From assembly GCA_035527895.1 (NCBI GenBank), contig DATKZQ010000081.1:1-64000 (forward strand): 64,000 bases of DNA. Reading direction: 5' to 3'. The DNA is from JADFWK01 sp035527895. GTDB taxonomy: Bacteria; Desulfobacterota; DSM-4660; Desulfatiglandales; B25-G16. Shown in pieces: positions 8,631 through 17,009 of the stretch (positions are counted from its first letter, which is position 1; the number at the start of each line of letters is the position of its first letter). Below the pieces are notes generated by a model. The model was not told the origin of the DNA. It was given only the letters and a program-made list of their open reading frames with translations, and did not search any database. Both the position numbers and the translations under genes were made by a program.

Positions 8631-9422
8631 ATGAAAATAGATGATCTTGCCATTTCCAGATCTATTGTTGAATCATATGCTGAGAAGTTTCTCGGATCTC
8701 TAGCTATCGACGTAGCCCTCGTGGGGGCGGGTCCTGCCAATCTCATTGCCGGTTACTACCTTGCCAAGGCAGGCCATAAGGCAGCCATATTCGAGTCGAA
8801 GCTTTCTCCTGGCGGCGGCATGTGGGGCGGCGGCATGATGTTCAACGAGATCGTGGTTCAGGATGATGCCATTCCTATCGTGGAGGAGATGGGCATCACC
8901 TTTCGCCCTAGGACGGCTGGCTACTACACTATGGACAGCGTTGAAGCCACCTCTACCATTATCTCAAAGTGTGTCAGCGCCGGAACAGTGATCTTCAACC
9001 TGATAAAGGTGACGGACGTGTTGTTCAGGGAAGAGGCCGGGCAACCCAGGGTAGCGGGGCTTGTCATTAGTTGGTCTCCTGTAGAGACCCTGGGGCTTCA
9101 CGTAGACCCCCTTAGCATCAAGGCCTCATTCGTGGTAGACGGGACAGGCCACCCGGCCGATATTTGCAGGACCGTAACCCGAAAGATGGGCGTATCGTTG
9201 AACACAAAAACGGGCGATGTGGTAGGGGAAATGCCCCTGTGGGCCGAGAAGGGAGAGCAATTCACCGTGGCCAACACGGCCGAAGTGTTTCCGGGGCTTT
9301 ACGTTGCCGGTATGGCCGCAAACAATGCATTTGGCGGACCGAGAATGGGCCCCATTTTCGGCGGGATGTTGCTTTCCGGGAAAAAGGTGGCCGAGATCTT
9401 GGCAGGCAGGTTAAAGGGATAA
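8631..9422 (+). CDS. thi4: Thi4-family thiazole synthase, His-type
   Basis: 263 residues from ATG 8631, chosen because GGAGG (8621-8625) sits 5 bases upstream. It makes the adenylated thiazole precursor of thiamine from NAD and glycine. Visible features are the FAD/NAD-binding strand ALVGAGPANLIAGYYLA, the SPGGGMWGGGMMFNEIV loop and the C-terminal MAANNAFGGPRMGPIFGGML segment. Yeast Thi4 has a sulfur-donating Cys in C-M-D-P; here the aligned position is His157 (G-L-H-V-D-P). This is the form found in methanogens, which uses sulfide catalytically rather than sacrificing its own Cys. No other thiamine genes are adjacent. A TPP riboswitch was looked for and not found. Confidence 0.93.
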   Translation: MKIDDLAISRSIVESYAEKFLGSLAIDVALVGAGPANLIAGYYLAKAGHKAAIFESKLSPGGGMWGGGMMFNEIVVQDDAIPIVEEMGITFRPRTAGYYTMDSVEATSTIISKCVSAGTVIFNLIKVTDVLFREEAGQPRVAGLVISWSPVETLGLHVDPLSIKASFVVDGTGHPADICRTVTRKMGVSLNTKTGDVVGEMPLWAEKGEQFTVANTAEVFPGLYVAGMAANNAFGGPRMGPIFGGMLLSGKKVAEILAGRLKG

Positions 9423-9453
9423 ATGACCATATTGGTCAGCAAGGGAAACGGGA

Positions 9454-9786
9454 TTAGTATGATTCAAAAGTGTTTGCTGAATGATGTAGTGCTTAGAGAA
9501 CCTGCACATACTTACCGCTATCCGGTCATGCCCATTTTCTCAAGGCGATATCTATTGGCCTCAAGGGATGTGGTCACATAGGTGGGGTTTAGACGACCCA
9601 GACGGAGACTCCCAGGGCTTCCACGGCGTAAACCACACCTATGTGACCTATGCAAGGCCCGGTGGAATTCTTCTTAAGCTATCGCCCGCCTGCCTCGCCT
9701 GAGCGAGAGCGACCCGCCTGCCATTGCAAGGCACGAGCGGGCAGGTGGCGGGCAGGCCTTTCGAAAACAGCCATGACCTCCTTTGG
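9454..9786. repeat. Copy 1 of a ~330-bp dispersed repeat with a conserved long helix
   Basis: This stretch matches 48575-48904 in the same orientation at roughly 85-90% identity by eye, apart from a variable hairpin at about 9721-9748. The core folds on paper. A 10-bp closing stem pairs 9544-9553 with 9677-9686 (one mismatch). Internal loops follow. A ~20-bp terminal stem then begins GGTCACATAGGTG and is answered by CACCTATGTGACC, one mismatch in total. A GC-rich hairpin region follows (9686-9756). In copy 2 the long stem differs at two pairs on both sides (T-A to C-G and T-A to G-C) and still pairs. It fills the gap between thi4 and mgtE. Confidence 0.8.
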
Positions 9787-9865
9787 CATGGTAACGTGCA
9801 CTCACTATGGTTCATGCCAACACCTTTGAAGAATACCAAGGGATTTGTCAACCTTAAGGCTCAGC

Positions 9866-11218
9866 ATGGCTGAAACGGATTACAAAACACTTCGCGACAG
9901 GGTACAAAACCTGATCGAGGAAGAGGCCTCTCAGGATATAGAAAGGCTCATAGGAGAGCTGCATCCAGCCGATCTGGCCGATCTCATAGAGCATCTGGAG
10001 GACGATGAACGACTCAGCATCTTCCGGCTTCTCCCGCCTGAAAGGGCTGGCGAGGCCCTGATTGAGCTATCAGCCCCTTTGCAAGAGTCGCTTACGACCG
10101 AACTGGATGACGCGGTGCTGACCCAGATCCTCAACGAGCTAAACTCAGACGATGCAGCCGATATCTTCAGCCACCTCTCCCACGAAAGGGCCGAGAACAT
10201 CATCAAGCTGGTCCGGCCAGAGGTATCCGAGGAACTGCACAAGCTCGTCGGCTACGAGACCGACACGGCCGGCGGAATCATGGCCCTGGAATTTGTATCG
10301 GTGAACGCTAATTCGACGATTCGAGAGGCGATTCATAACATTCGAAAAAAGCGGGAAGAGGTTGAAAACCTGTACTACGTTTGGGTCGTGGACGATTCCG
10401 GCAGGCTGGCAGGGGCTGTTTCGATAAAGGACCTGGTGCTGGAGCCTCGAGATCGGCTCATTAAAGACATCATGAACCCCGATGTCATTAGCGTGGATGT
10501 GAACACCGATCAGGAAGAGGTGGCCAGGATCGTTAAACAGTACGACCTTGTCAACATACCGGTTATCAACGGTCACGACAGGCTCATTGGAAGAATTACC
10601 CACGACGATATCATAGATGTTATTGAGGAAGAGGCCAATGAGGATATCTCGCGCATGGGTGGTGTGCTGGATCAGGAAATTTCGGAGGAGTCCGCACTGA
10701 AGATCTCCCGGGCACGGCTACCCTGGCTTCTCCTAGGCCTCCTAGGGGGGCTTGTGTCCGCTCTTGTCATCAACCATTTTCACGGCTCCATAGAGAAGGT
10801 ACTCGCCCTTTCATTCTTCATCCCCGTGATTATGGCAATGGGCGGAAACACCGGTACCCAGGCCGCTACCGTGGTTATCAGGGGTCTGGCCACGGGCGAA
10901 ATCAGCATCATTCGCACCGGCAGACGGCTCTTGACCGAATTGCGGGTGGCCTTGATTAACGGTATCCTGTGCGGTATTCTGCTGGGGCTGGTGGTGGCTT
11001 TCTGGTTATCCGACACGCAATTGGGTTTAGGTGTGGGGATCAGCCTGATCACGGTGATACTCTTTTCGGGCTCTTTTGGTGCCTTTGTCCCTTTTGTTCT
11101 GAAAAAATTCGATATCGACCCGGCCTTAGCTGCAGGCCCATTCATTACGACCTCGAACGATATACTCGGCCTCATGATATATCTCAGCATCGTCACCCAG
11201 TTCTTGGTGCCCGCTTAG
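9866..11218 (+). CDS. mgtE: Magnesium transporter MgtE
   Basis: 450 residues from ATG 9866; an in-frame TTG at 9845 is a weaker start. The order is typical of MgtE. First comes an N-terminal helical superfamily domain (LHPADLADLIEHLEDDERL, LNSDDAADIFSHL). Next is a CBS pair (DIMNPDVISVDVNTDQEEV; VNIPVINGHDRLIGRITHDD). About five transmembrane helices follow, with FFIPVIMAMGGNTGTQAATVVIRGLA in the pore-lining region. It is an inner-membrane Mg2+ channel gated by cytoplasmic Mg2+ at the CBS and N domains. No M-box Mg2+ riboswitch was seen upstream, where the 330-bp repeat lies. The 3' end overlaps the convergent patatin-like gene by 26 bases. Confidence 0.95.
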   Translation: MAETDYKTLRDRVQNLIEEEASQDIERLIGELHPADLADLIEHLEDDERLSIFRLLPPERAGEALIELSAPLQESLTTELDDAVLTQILNELNSDDAADIFSHLSHERAENIIKLVRPEVSEELHKLVGYETDTAGGIMALEFVSVNANSTIREAIHNIRKKREEVENLYYVWVVDDSGRLAGAVSIKDLVLEPRDRLIKDIMNPDVISVDVNTDQEEVARIVKQYDLVNIPVINGHDRLIGRITHDDIIDVIEEEANEDISRMGGVLDQEISEESALKISRARLPWLLLGLLGGLVSALVINHFHGSIEKVLALSFFIPVIMAMGGNTGTQAATVVIRGLATGEISIIRTGRRLLTELRVALINGILCGILLGLVVAFWLSDTQLGLGVGISLITVILFSGSFGAFVPFVLKKFDIDPALAAGPFITTSNDILGLMIYLSIVTQFLVPA

Positions 11219-12146
11219 CAAGAAACCTTCCCGCCGACCTCTTTAACCTACTCATGAACCCTCTCCGTGCGGCCCATTCGGCCAATCTCCTCAGCTCCGG
11301 CAGGCTGTCGAGTGCCGCTGCCTCGCCCAGGGCAATCAATTCCTTGGACTGGGAAAAATCGGTCCAATGGATATTTCCCAGATCGGGCCGAATCACAAGG
11401 TCGGCATGCTTCAGGTTGTGTTGCTCCAGATGGAAGCCCATGATCTCGCCGGCCCGCACATAGATGTCAACAGCGGTCTGGAGCTCCGAAGCAAGAAGTA
11501 TGTCCTTGTCAATCGATACGGCAATGACGATATCGGCGCCATGCTCCACGGCATATCCGGCAGGCACCGTACAGATGATGCCGCCGTCAGAGAGCTGTCT
11601 CCCCTCCACCTCCACCGGCGGCAAGGCGCCGGGAACCGATGAGCTCGCCAATATGGCCTGTCTCAGAGAGCCGCTCTTAAGGAAAAGGCACTCACCGCTT
11701 TTAAGGTCTGTTGCTACAGCCCCGAAGGGTATGACCGTTTCTTCGATTTGAATATCGGGTATGAAGAAGTTGACGAATCCCTCCATATCCTTACTCGGCA
11801 GAATGCCTGGTCGAAAGAGGGCCTGGGCCAACCTGATTTTAGTCTTGAAATAGGTTTGAATCCGGCTGCTCATTCTCTGCTCGGCCCCGCTCTCCGCATC
11901 ACCCATGGCCTTGAGCTCTGAGGAGAGGTAAAGCTCGCTCTCCAAAAAGGCCTCGGTCCTCTCCTCCAATTCATTAACCGACATCCCGCTTGCGAGGGCG
12001 CCACCGACAATGGAGCCTACACTCGTTCCTACGATGATATCGGGTTTGATATTCTCTCTTTCCAGGACCTTCAGAACCCCTATGTGGGCAAGGCCCCGTG
12101 CCCCACCACCGCCCAGGGCCAATCCGATCTTTCTCGCTTTTTTCAT
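11193..12146 (-). CDS. Patatin-like phospholipase (RssA/NTE type)
   Basis: 317 residues. The oxyanion loop is GGGGARGLAHIGVL (12-25), the nucleophile elbow is G40-T-S42-V-G44 and the catalytic Asp is in DGG (187-189), so the Ser-Asp dyad is complete. There is no signal peptide, suggesting a cytoplasmic or membrane-associated lysophospholipase or acyl hydrolase. The natural substrate cannot be read from the sequence. It converges on mgtE with a 26-base overlap of coding ends. Confidence 0.9.
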   Translation of the reverse strand: MKKARKIGLALGGGGARGLAHIGVLKVLERENIKPDIIVGTSVGSIVGGALASGMSVNELEERTEAFLESELYLSSELKAMGDAESGAEQRMSSRIQTYFKTKIRLAQALFRPGILPSKDMEGFVNFFIPDIQIEETVIPFGAVATDLKSGECLFLKSGSLRQAILASSSVPGALPPVEVEGRQLSDGGIICTVPAGYAVEHGADIVIAVSIDKDILLASELQTAVDIYVRAGEIMGFHLEQHNLKHADLVIRPDLGNIHWTDFSQSKELIALGEAAALDSLPELRRLAEWAARRGFMSRLKRSAGRFLAKRAPRTG

Positions 12147-12440
12147 CAGGTCACCTGATCCAAAGAAAAGGACTCCTTTATTGCAAACTATATAAAATTC
12201 ATTTGTGAAAGGCTATACGAATATAAGGGATCGGTAGCGTTCATCGACCGATGGGCGCATAACGGTGAGGGAACAGGCGAAAGAAAGAGGGAACAGTGTT
12301 CTGTATGTGCGCTGGACTGTTGACTTGTGATCGCTTGCCATTTAGGGATAGAAGCTGGAACCTGGTGCTCCCTGTTTGTCGGCGCACTACTTTATGTGAA
12401 GACTGCCATATCAAGGAGAACCGGGGCAGAGGCTATGGAG
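12147..12440. other. Intergenic region, no gene recognised
   Basis: The space between the patatin gene start and the terminator that follows cstA. An open frame on the plus strand (12296-12496) runs through the perfect palindrome of the terminator and resembles no family, so I do not call it. The promoter of the patatin gene is expected here, but no clear -35/-10 pair was identified. Confidence 0.5.
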
Positions 12441-12479
12441 CAGCAACAAAGGCAGGCCTAAGGCCTGCCTTTGTTGCTG
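12441..12479. terminator. Perfect 19-bp palindromic terminator after cstA
   Basis: CAGCAACAAAGGCAGGCCT, a single central A, then the exact reverse complement. The inner GC-rich stem (GGCAGGCCT) is followed on either strand by TTTGTTG, which can act as the U-tract. It begins 13 bases after the cstA stop (minus strand), so it is probably the cstA terminator and would work in both directions. Confidence 0.8.
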
Positions 12480-12492
12480 TAGTACCTACAAA

Positions 12493-14217
12493 CTAACCAA
12501 AGCTAGGAAACGGCTCACCCTCAACTTTCCTCTCCAGCACCTTCGTCGCGATAAGCGTTTCCAGAATCATCCAGATCAGGAGTACGAAGATGATAACCGC
12601 CAACACAAGCAGGAACACCTTACCGGTTGCAGCGAAGTCGCGGATGTTTATCAGCATTGCCCAGCCATCCATAACCACCATGAAAATAAAGGGGATAAGG
12701 GCAGCCTTTATTGACCTTTTCTTTCTTAACAGATAGATAGTGAGGACTAACAGGGCGAGGCCTGCAAGAAGCTGATTGGTCGCTCCAAACAAAGGCCAAA
12801 GGACCATGGCGCCCTTACCATCTCCGCTGTAAAAGGCGAGAATCAGGGCCGTAGCCACCGCAATAAATGTTGCCGTATACCTGCCGGTCATAGGCTTTAC
12901 TTTCCAACTTGTTCCCAGTTCGGCAATGACATATCGCTGAATCCTGGTTGCCGTATCCAGGGTAGTGCCACCAAAAGAGACTATGAAGACCCCCATAATT
13001 GTTACTGCTATCTTCATGGGGATACCATAGCTTGCCAGAAGGTTGGCCGAGCCCTGTACAATGGCATCAAGTATTGACGCAAGACCTGATGCGGCACCCC
13101 ACGATGCATATTGGTGGGTGAATGCAGCAGCACCCGTTAGAACCTCCCCTCCCTTAATGGCAAGACCGAGGCCGATTCCAGCGCCACAGGCAACGATTAC
13201 CAGGACTGAAAGGGACCCCTCCATCAGCATCCCTCCATATCCCACAAATCTACAATCACTTTCATTAGCACACTGTTTGGAAGAGGTACCCGAACTGACC
13301 AGGGAATGAAATCCTGAAATGGCCCCACAGGCAATGATCACAAAGAGCATTGGGATAATCATTGGGGCCCCTTCGGGAGACAGGTTAACAGCCGGTGCCA
13401 CAACCGTTGGATGGGCATAGATCGCCCCAATAATAAGGAGCGCGAAAACGACGAAGAGCTGGTGCGCATTGATATAATCTCTCGGCTGCAGCAGGGTTTG
13501 GACCGGGAGCGTAGATGCTATGAAGGAATAGATGAAAAGGATAATCATCCAGACCATTATATTGCTCATACCGAACATGCCGGGCATCTTTATCGGCAAG
13601 TAAGCACCTATGATGACGGTAATGTACATGAGGATAACAGCTGCAATGGCGAACGAAACATGGCTCTTCCCTTTCTTGTAAACCATATAGCCCAGCCACA
13701 CAGCGATGGGTATTTCTAACCAGACGGGAAATACAGCCTGCGGATACAAACCAAATAAGATAGCGATAATCAGGCAGAAAACTGCAAGCACTATCCAGAG
13801 CAGAAAAAAGATGATAAGCAAGAAGAGCTGTCTCACCCTGGGATTAATAAGGTCGCTGACTAAATCACCGACCGAACGGCCCTTTGCCCGCATAGACACT
13901 ACCAGAGACCCGAAATCCTGAACTGCGCCAAAAAAAATGGATCCGAACACGATCCATATGAGGGCCGGGACCCATCCCCAGATAATAGCGATACCCGGCC
14001 CCGTAAGCGGCGCCAGGCCGGCAATGGAGGTATAATGATGTCCGAAAAGTATGTGCTTGTTTGTGGGAACGTAGTCGATATCGTCGCGCAGCTCTGAAGA
14101 AGGGACCTTGGCTTTAGGATCAAGTTTAAATATCTTTTGTCCTAGGTATTTTCCATAGGTATAGTAGGCAATAATAAAAAGCACAAAACATATGACCGCC
14201 AAAAGTAATGAGTTCAT
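12493..14217 (-). CDS. cstA: Carbon starvation protein A (peptide/pyruvate transporter)
   Basis: 574 residues with about 15-16 hydrophobic segments. Recognisable CstA features are YGKYLGQKIF at the N-terminus, DYVPTNKHILFGHHYTSIAGLAPLTGPGIAI (about 48-78), FGAVQDFGSLVVSMRAKGRSVG, ISGFHSLVSSGTSSKQ and SFGGTTLDTATRIQRYV. The family imports peptides or pyruvate across the inner membrane during carbon limitation. It is shorter than E. coli CstA (about 700 residues), as is common in anaerobes. A small orphan gene lies 74 bases upstream on the same strand, and a strong terminator follows. Confidence 0.95.
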   Translation of the reverse strand: MNSLLLAVICFVLFIIAYYTYGKYLGQKIFKLDPKAKVPSSELRDDIDYVPTNKHILFGHHYTSIAGLAPLTGPGIAIIWGWVPALIWIVFGSIFFGAVQDFGSLVVSMRAKGRSVGDLVSDLINPRVRQLFLLIIFFLLWIVLAVFCLIIAILFGLYPQAVFPVWLEIPIAVWLGYMVYKKGKSHVSFAIAAVILMYITVIIGAYLPIKMPGMFGMSNIMVWMIILFIYSFIASTLPVQTLLQPRDYINAHQLFVVFALLIIGAIYAHPTVVAPAVNLSPEGAPMIIPMLFVIIACGAISGFHSLVSSGTSSKQCANESDCRFVGYGGMLMEGSLSVLVIVACGAGIGLGLAIKGGEVLTGAAAFTHQYASWGAASGLASILDAIVQGSANLLASYGIPMKIAVTIMGVFIVSFGGTTLDTATRIQRYVIAELGTSWKVKPMTGRYTATFIAVATALILAFYSGDGKGAMVLWPLFGATNQLLAGLALLVLTIYLLRKKRSIKAALIPFIFMVVMDGWAMLINIRDFAATGKVFLLVLAVIIFVLLIWMILETLIATKVLERKVEGEPFPSFG

Positions 14218-14291
14218 GACCCCCTCCTTTTTTGTGGTAAGTTAAATTACTCTTTCAACATAAAGATGCGGTTTCACCCCCTTTCTTTGTG

Positions 14292-14618
14292 TCAAAATGG
14301 GTCCATCATACTGGCTCTCATGTCCTCAAGATTTTTAGCAATAATGTCGTATTTATCTTTGCCAAATCTTTCATCAATTGTCTTGATTTCCTGGCGTGGA
14401 TTAGGGGATTCAATGAGCTCTACTTTTTCCTCTTTTGCCAGCCTGATCACATTATCGTGCGGTTTTTTTTGGAAAAATATAAGAGAGCGCTGGGCACCGA
14501 GTCTCTTCGCTGTTTCGGACATATAGCTCACGTCCACGATTCCGACCTTTTCAGCAAAAGATACAACAAGCTGCTGTTTTGGCGGCATGATCAGGTCACC
14601 AAATAAAGAAGAAATCAT
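14292..14618 (-). CDS. Small hypothetical protein upstream of cstA
   Basis: I do not recognise this family. From ATG 14618 the product is 108 residues, starting MISSLFGDLIMPPKQQLVV and rich in charged residues, with no signal peptide or membrane segment. The middle (VSFAEKVGIVDVSYMSETAKRLGA) suggests an alternating alpha/beta fold. The frame opens at TTG 14669, but that TTG is the first triplet of a good -35 box, so the true start is ATG 14618 or ATG 14588. It lies 74 bases upstream of cstA on the same strand and may be co-transcribed. Coding character looks real. Confidence 0.6.
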   Translation of the reverse strand: MISSLFGDLIMPPKQQLVVSFAEKVGIVDVSYMSETAKRLGAQRSLIFFQKKPHDNVIRLAKEEKVELIESPNPRQEIKTIDERFGKDKYDIIAKNLEDMRASMMDPF

Positions 14619-14641
14619 TGTTGCTTCATCTGCAATGTATC

Positions 14642-14669
14642 TGTATACCCTTAATTTGTAAAAAGTCAA
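14642..14669 (-). promoter_or_regulatory. Sigma-70-like promoter for the small gene and possibly cstA
   Basis: On the minus strand TTGACT (14669-14664) is followed after 16 bases by TATACA (14647-14642). Both boxes match the consensus at 5 of 6 positions. It lies 24 bases upstream of ATG 14618. Confidence 0.6.
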
Positions 14670-14768
14670 GGTTTTTCCAAGGACAGAAAGGTTGGAAAAT
14701 TAATAGAACTGTATGTTAGATTAAATCATAGAAAGCTTTTTCTGAACAACCTTACCCAACGCTTTGCT

Positions 14769-15161
14769 ATGTCTAACTTATTCTTTGCAGACGTTGTTGC
14801 TATCATCCACCTGGGATATGTTATCTTCGTTATCCTGGGGTTCATACTCATTCTTGCGGGCATCTTTCTGAAGTGGAAATGGATAAGAAATCTGTGGTTT
14901 CGGATGATACACCTGGGAGCTATAGTTGGGGTTGCCCTGGAGGCGATTTTGGGAATAAACTGCCCGTTAACGGTTCTCGAATTTGCGCTCCGGCATGGTG
15001 TTCCCGCTTCCGAAAGGAGGGTATCCTTTGTCGGGACTATTGTCGATTCTATGCTCTATTATGACGCACCGGCGTGGTTGTTCACGATTATCTATGTGGG
15101 ATTTTCCATGCTGGTAGCCATAACCTTTGTGATGGCCCCGCCCACCAGGAAAGGTCACTAG
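14769..15161 (+). CDS. DUF2784 family membrane protein
   Basis: 130 residues with three to four hydrophobic helices (ADVVAIIHLGYVIFVILGFILIL; MIHLGAIVGVALEAILGI; AWLFTIIYVGFSMLVAITFV). The central NCPLTVLEFALR segment is typical of DUF2784. Function is unknown; it is an inner-membrane protein. It stands alone, divergent from the small gene upstream of cstA. Confidence 0.85.
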   Translation: MSNLFFADVVAIIHLGYVIFVILGFILILAGIFLKWKWIRNLWFRMIHLGAIVGVALEAILGINCPLTVLEFALRHGVPASERRVSFVGTIVDSMLYYDAPAWLFTIIYVGFSMLVAITFVMAPPTRKGH

Positions 15162-15230
15162 TAGAGCGTTTCAGTAAAGCAATTACGAATAATCGATAGC
15201 ATCATTCCGCAATATCTAGTTAGAGAAACT

Positions 15231-15306
15231 CGAATATCGAATAACCAAAACTCAAACATAGTTTAGAAAATTAGAATTTTGACTTTGTTTCGAATTTCGT
15301 GCTTCG
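15231..15306. repeat. AT-rich TTCGAA-type foldback repeat, short copy
   Basis: The sequence from CGAATATCGAAT to GAATTTCGTGCTTCG closely matches the longer copy at 17951-18080, including AACCAAAAC-CAAA, GTTTA, AGAATTTTGA and the 15-base end. It lies between DUF2784 and purA. The remainder of the 324-base gap (15162-15485) shows no supportable gene. Confidence 0.7.
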
Positions 15307-15485
15307 GCCTGCCCTGGCGCGACATTGCCAGAATACATTGTACTCGTCTCAGTATTTTGGGAGCATCGTCTTTATACGCATACTTTGCAAGCCAGGTCTG
15401 GGCCAGGGAATTCGGATTTTTTAGGTAAGGATAAAAGTTCCTGGCTATACTTACTGCATTGTAAATGTTTAAATGAAACGAAACA

Positions 15486-16784
15486 CTAGCTACTATCAAA
15501 GGGGTTTGTGCAGATGATGGTCTCCTCTCTCCCCGGGCCAACAGATACAATAGAGACCGGAACGCCCACAAACGCTTCTATCCGTTTGACATAGTCGCGG
15601 GCATTCTCGGGTAGTTCTTCCAGGCTCCTCGCTCTGGAGATATCCTCTTTCCATCCATCCATCTCTTCGTAGATAGGCCTGCAGGTGCTGAGCGTAGAGA
15701 GTTTCGCCGGTACGCTCTCCAGCCGTTTGTCTTGATGCTCATATGCGATACACAGGCGAATGGAATCCAGGCCCGTTAACACATCAAGCTTTGTTATCGC
15801 CAGGTGGGTAAGCCCATTGATCCGGGCCGAATACCTGAGAACCACCATATCCAGCCAGCCGCACCTCCTGGGTCTGCCGGTGGTGGAGCCGAACTCCTGG
15901 CCCCGCTCCTGAAGGTACTTGCCGATTTCGTCCTCAAGCTCGCTCACAAAAGGACCCCTCCCGACCCGCGTGGTATAGGCCTTGACGATGCCAACAATGC
16001 TGTCCAGCGCTTTCGGGCCTATTCCCGCTCCGACACAGGCAGTTGCTGCAACAGGGTTGGAAGAGGTAACAAAGGGATAGGTTCCGTGATCAACGTCGAG
16101 ATGGGTCCCCTGGGCACCCTCGAACAGGATGTTTCCGTTTTCCCTCCTTGCCTCGTCTAATTCAGCCGAGACATCCACAAGAAACGGCGAAAACTCATTC
16201 GAAAGGAAGCGGTATCTCTCCACGATAGGCTGGGGTTCCAGCGGCTCGGCGCCGAGAAAACTGGCCAGATAAAAGTTCTTCTCCTTGAGATTCTGTATGA
16301 TCTTTTCCTCGAGCACGTCCGGCTCGGTTAGATCCAGGGCCCTAATTCCAACCCTCGCCACCTTGTCCTCATAGCATGGGCCGATGCCCCTTCCGGTGGT
16401 ACCGATCTTGGAGCCCCCCTTTGCCCGCTCCCGGGCCATATCAATGGCCGTATGGTAGGGCATGATGAGGTGTGCCCGCTCGCTGAGGCCCAGCCTGTCG
16501 GGGCCAACAGGTATCCCTCTTTCGGACAGCTCTTTCATCTCCTCCAACAGCACCTCAAGGTCCACGACAACGCCATTCCCAATGAGACACCTCTTCTGTG
16601 GATACAGGATCCCGGAGGGTATGAGGTGAAAGATGGATTTCTGCCCATTTACAACGAGGGTATGGCCTGCGTTGTTCCCTCCCTGAAATCGAACCACCGT
16701 GCTTGCATGGGCTGTCAAGAGATCAACGATCTTGCCTTTTCCTTCGTCACCCCACTGGGTGCCAATAACAACGACATTCGCCAT
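15486..16784 (-). CDS. purA: Adenylosuccinate synthetase
   Basis: 432 residues, full length. It has the GTP-binding N-terminus VVIGTQWGDEGKGKIVDLL, FQGGNNAGHT, GTTGRGIGPCYEDK, LFEGAQGTHLDVDHGTYPFVT and TTGRPRRCGWLD, all diagnostic. It joins IMP and aspartate with GTP hydrolysis, the first committed step to AMP. It appears monocistronic, with 225 bases separating it from the PAC2 gene. Confidence 0.98.
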   Translation of the reverse strand: MANVVVIGTQWGDEGKGKIVDLLTAHASTVVRFQGGNNAGHTLVVNGQKSIFHLIPSGILYPQKRCLIGNGVVVDLEVLLEEMKELSERGIPVGPDRLGLSERAHLIMPYHTAIDMARERAKGGSKIGTTGRGIGPCYEDKVARVGIRALDLTEPDVLEEKIIQNLKEKNFYLASFLGAEPLEPQPIVERYRFLSNEFSPFLVDVSAELDEARRENGNILFEGAQGTHLDVDHGTYPFVTSSNPVAATACVGAGIGPKALDSIVGIVKAYTTRVGRGPFVSELEDEIGKYLQERGQEFGSTTGRPRRCGWLDMVVLRYSARINGLTHLAITKLDVLTGLDSIRLCIAYEHQDKRLESVPAKLSTLSTCRPIYEEMDGWKEDISRARSLEELPENARDYVKRIEAFVGVPVSIVSVGPGREETIICTNPFDSS

Positions 16785-17009
16785 ATCTTATACCTCACAG
16801 AAAAGCGCCTGACCTGCGTCTTGTTGCTTCATGATGCAGGGGCCAGTATTTCACCTGGATCAAGGTCTCTTACCCGGTAATTTCAGCTGCCTGCCGAAAA
16901 AAGGCAAAAAAACATATTCTGGCAAATAGCAATCCGCATTCCGGGCTTTGCTGGCTACGTCTTGCCTCGAAAACAGGTACTACTGACTACCGACACCCGA
17001 CAACAGTCC

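Noticed and set aside
9787..9865. M-box Mg2+ riboswitch before mgtE
   Set aside because: The gap holds the 330-bp repeat and lacks the conserved M-box sequence blocks.
12296..12496. 66-codon frame on the plus strand
   Set aside because: It runs straight through the perfect 39-bp terminator palindrome, has no family likeness and no good ribosome site.
15263..15571. 102-codon minus-strand frame overlapping the purA 3' end
   Set aside because: It is largely a shadow of purA and the TTCGAA repeat; no recognisable domain.
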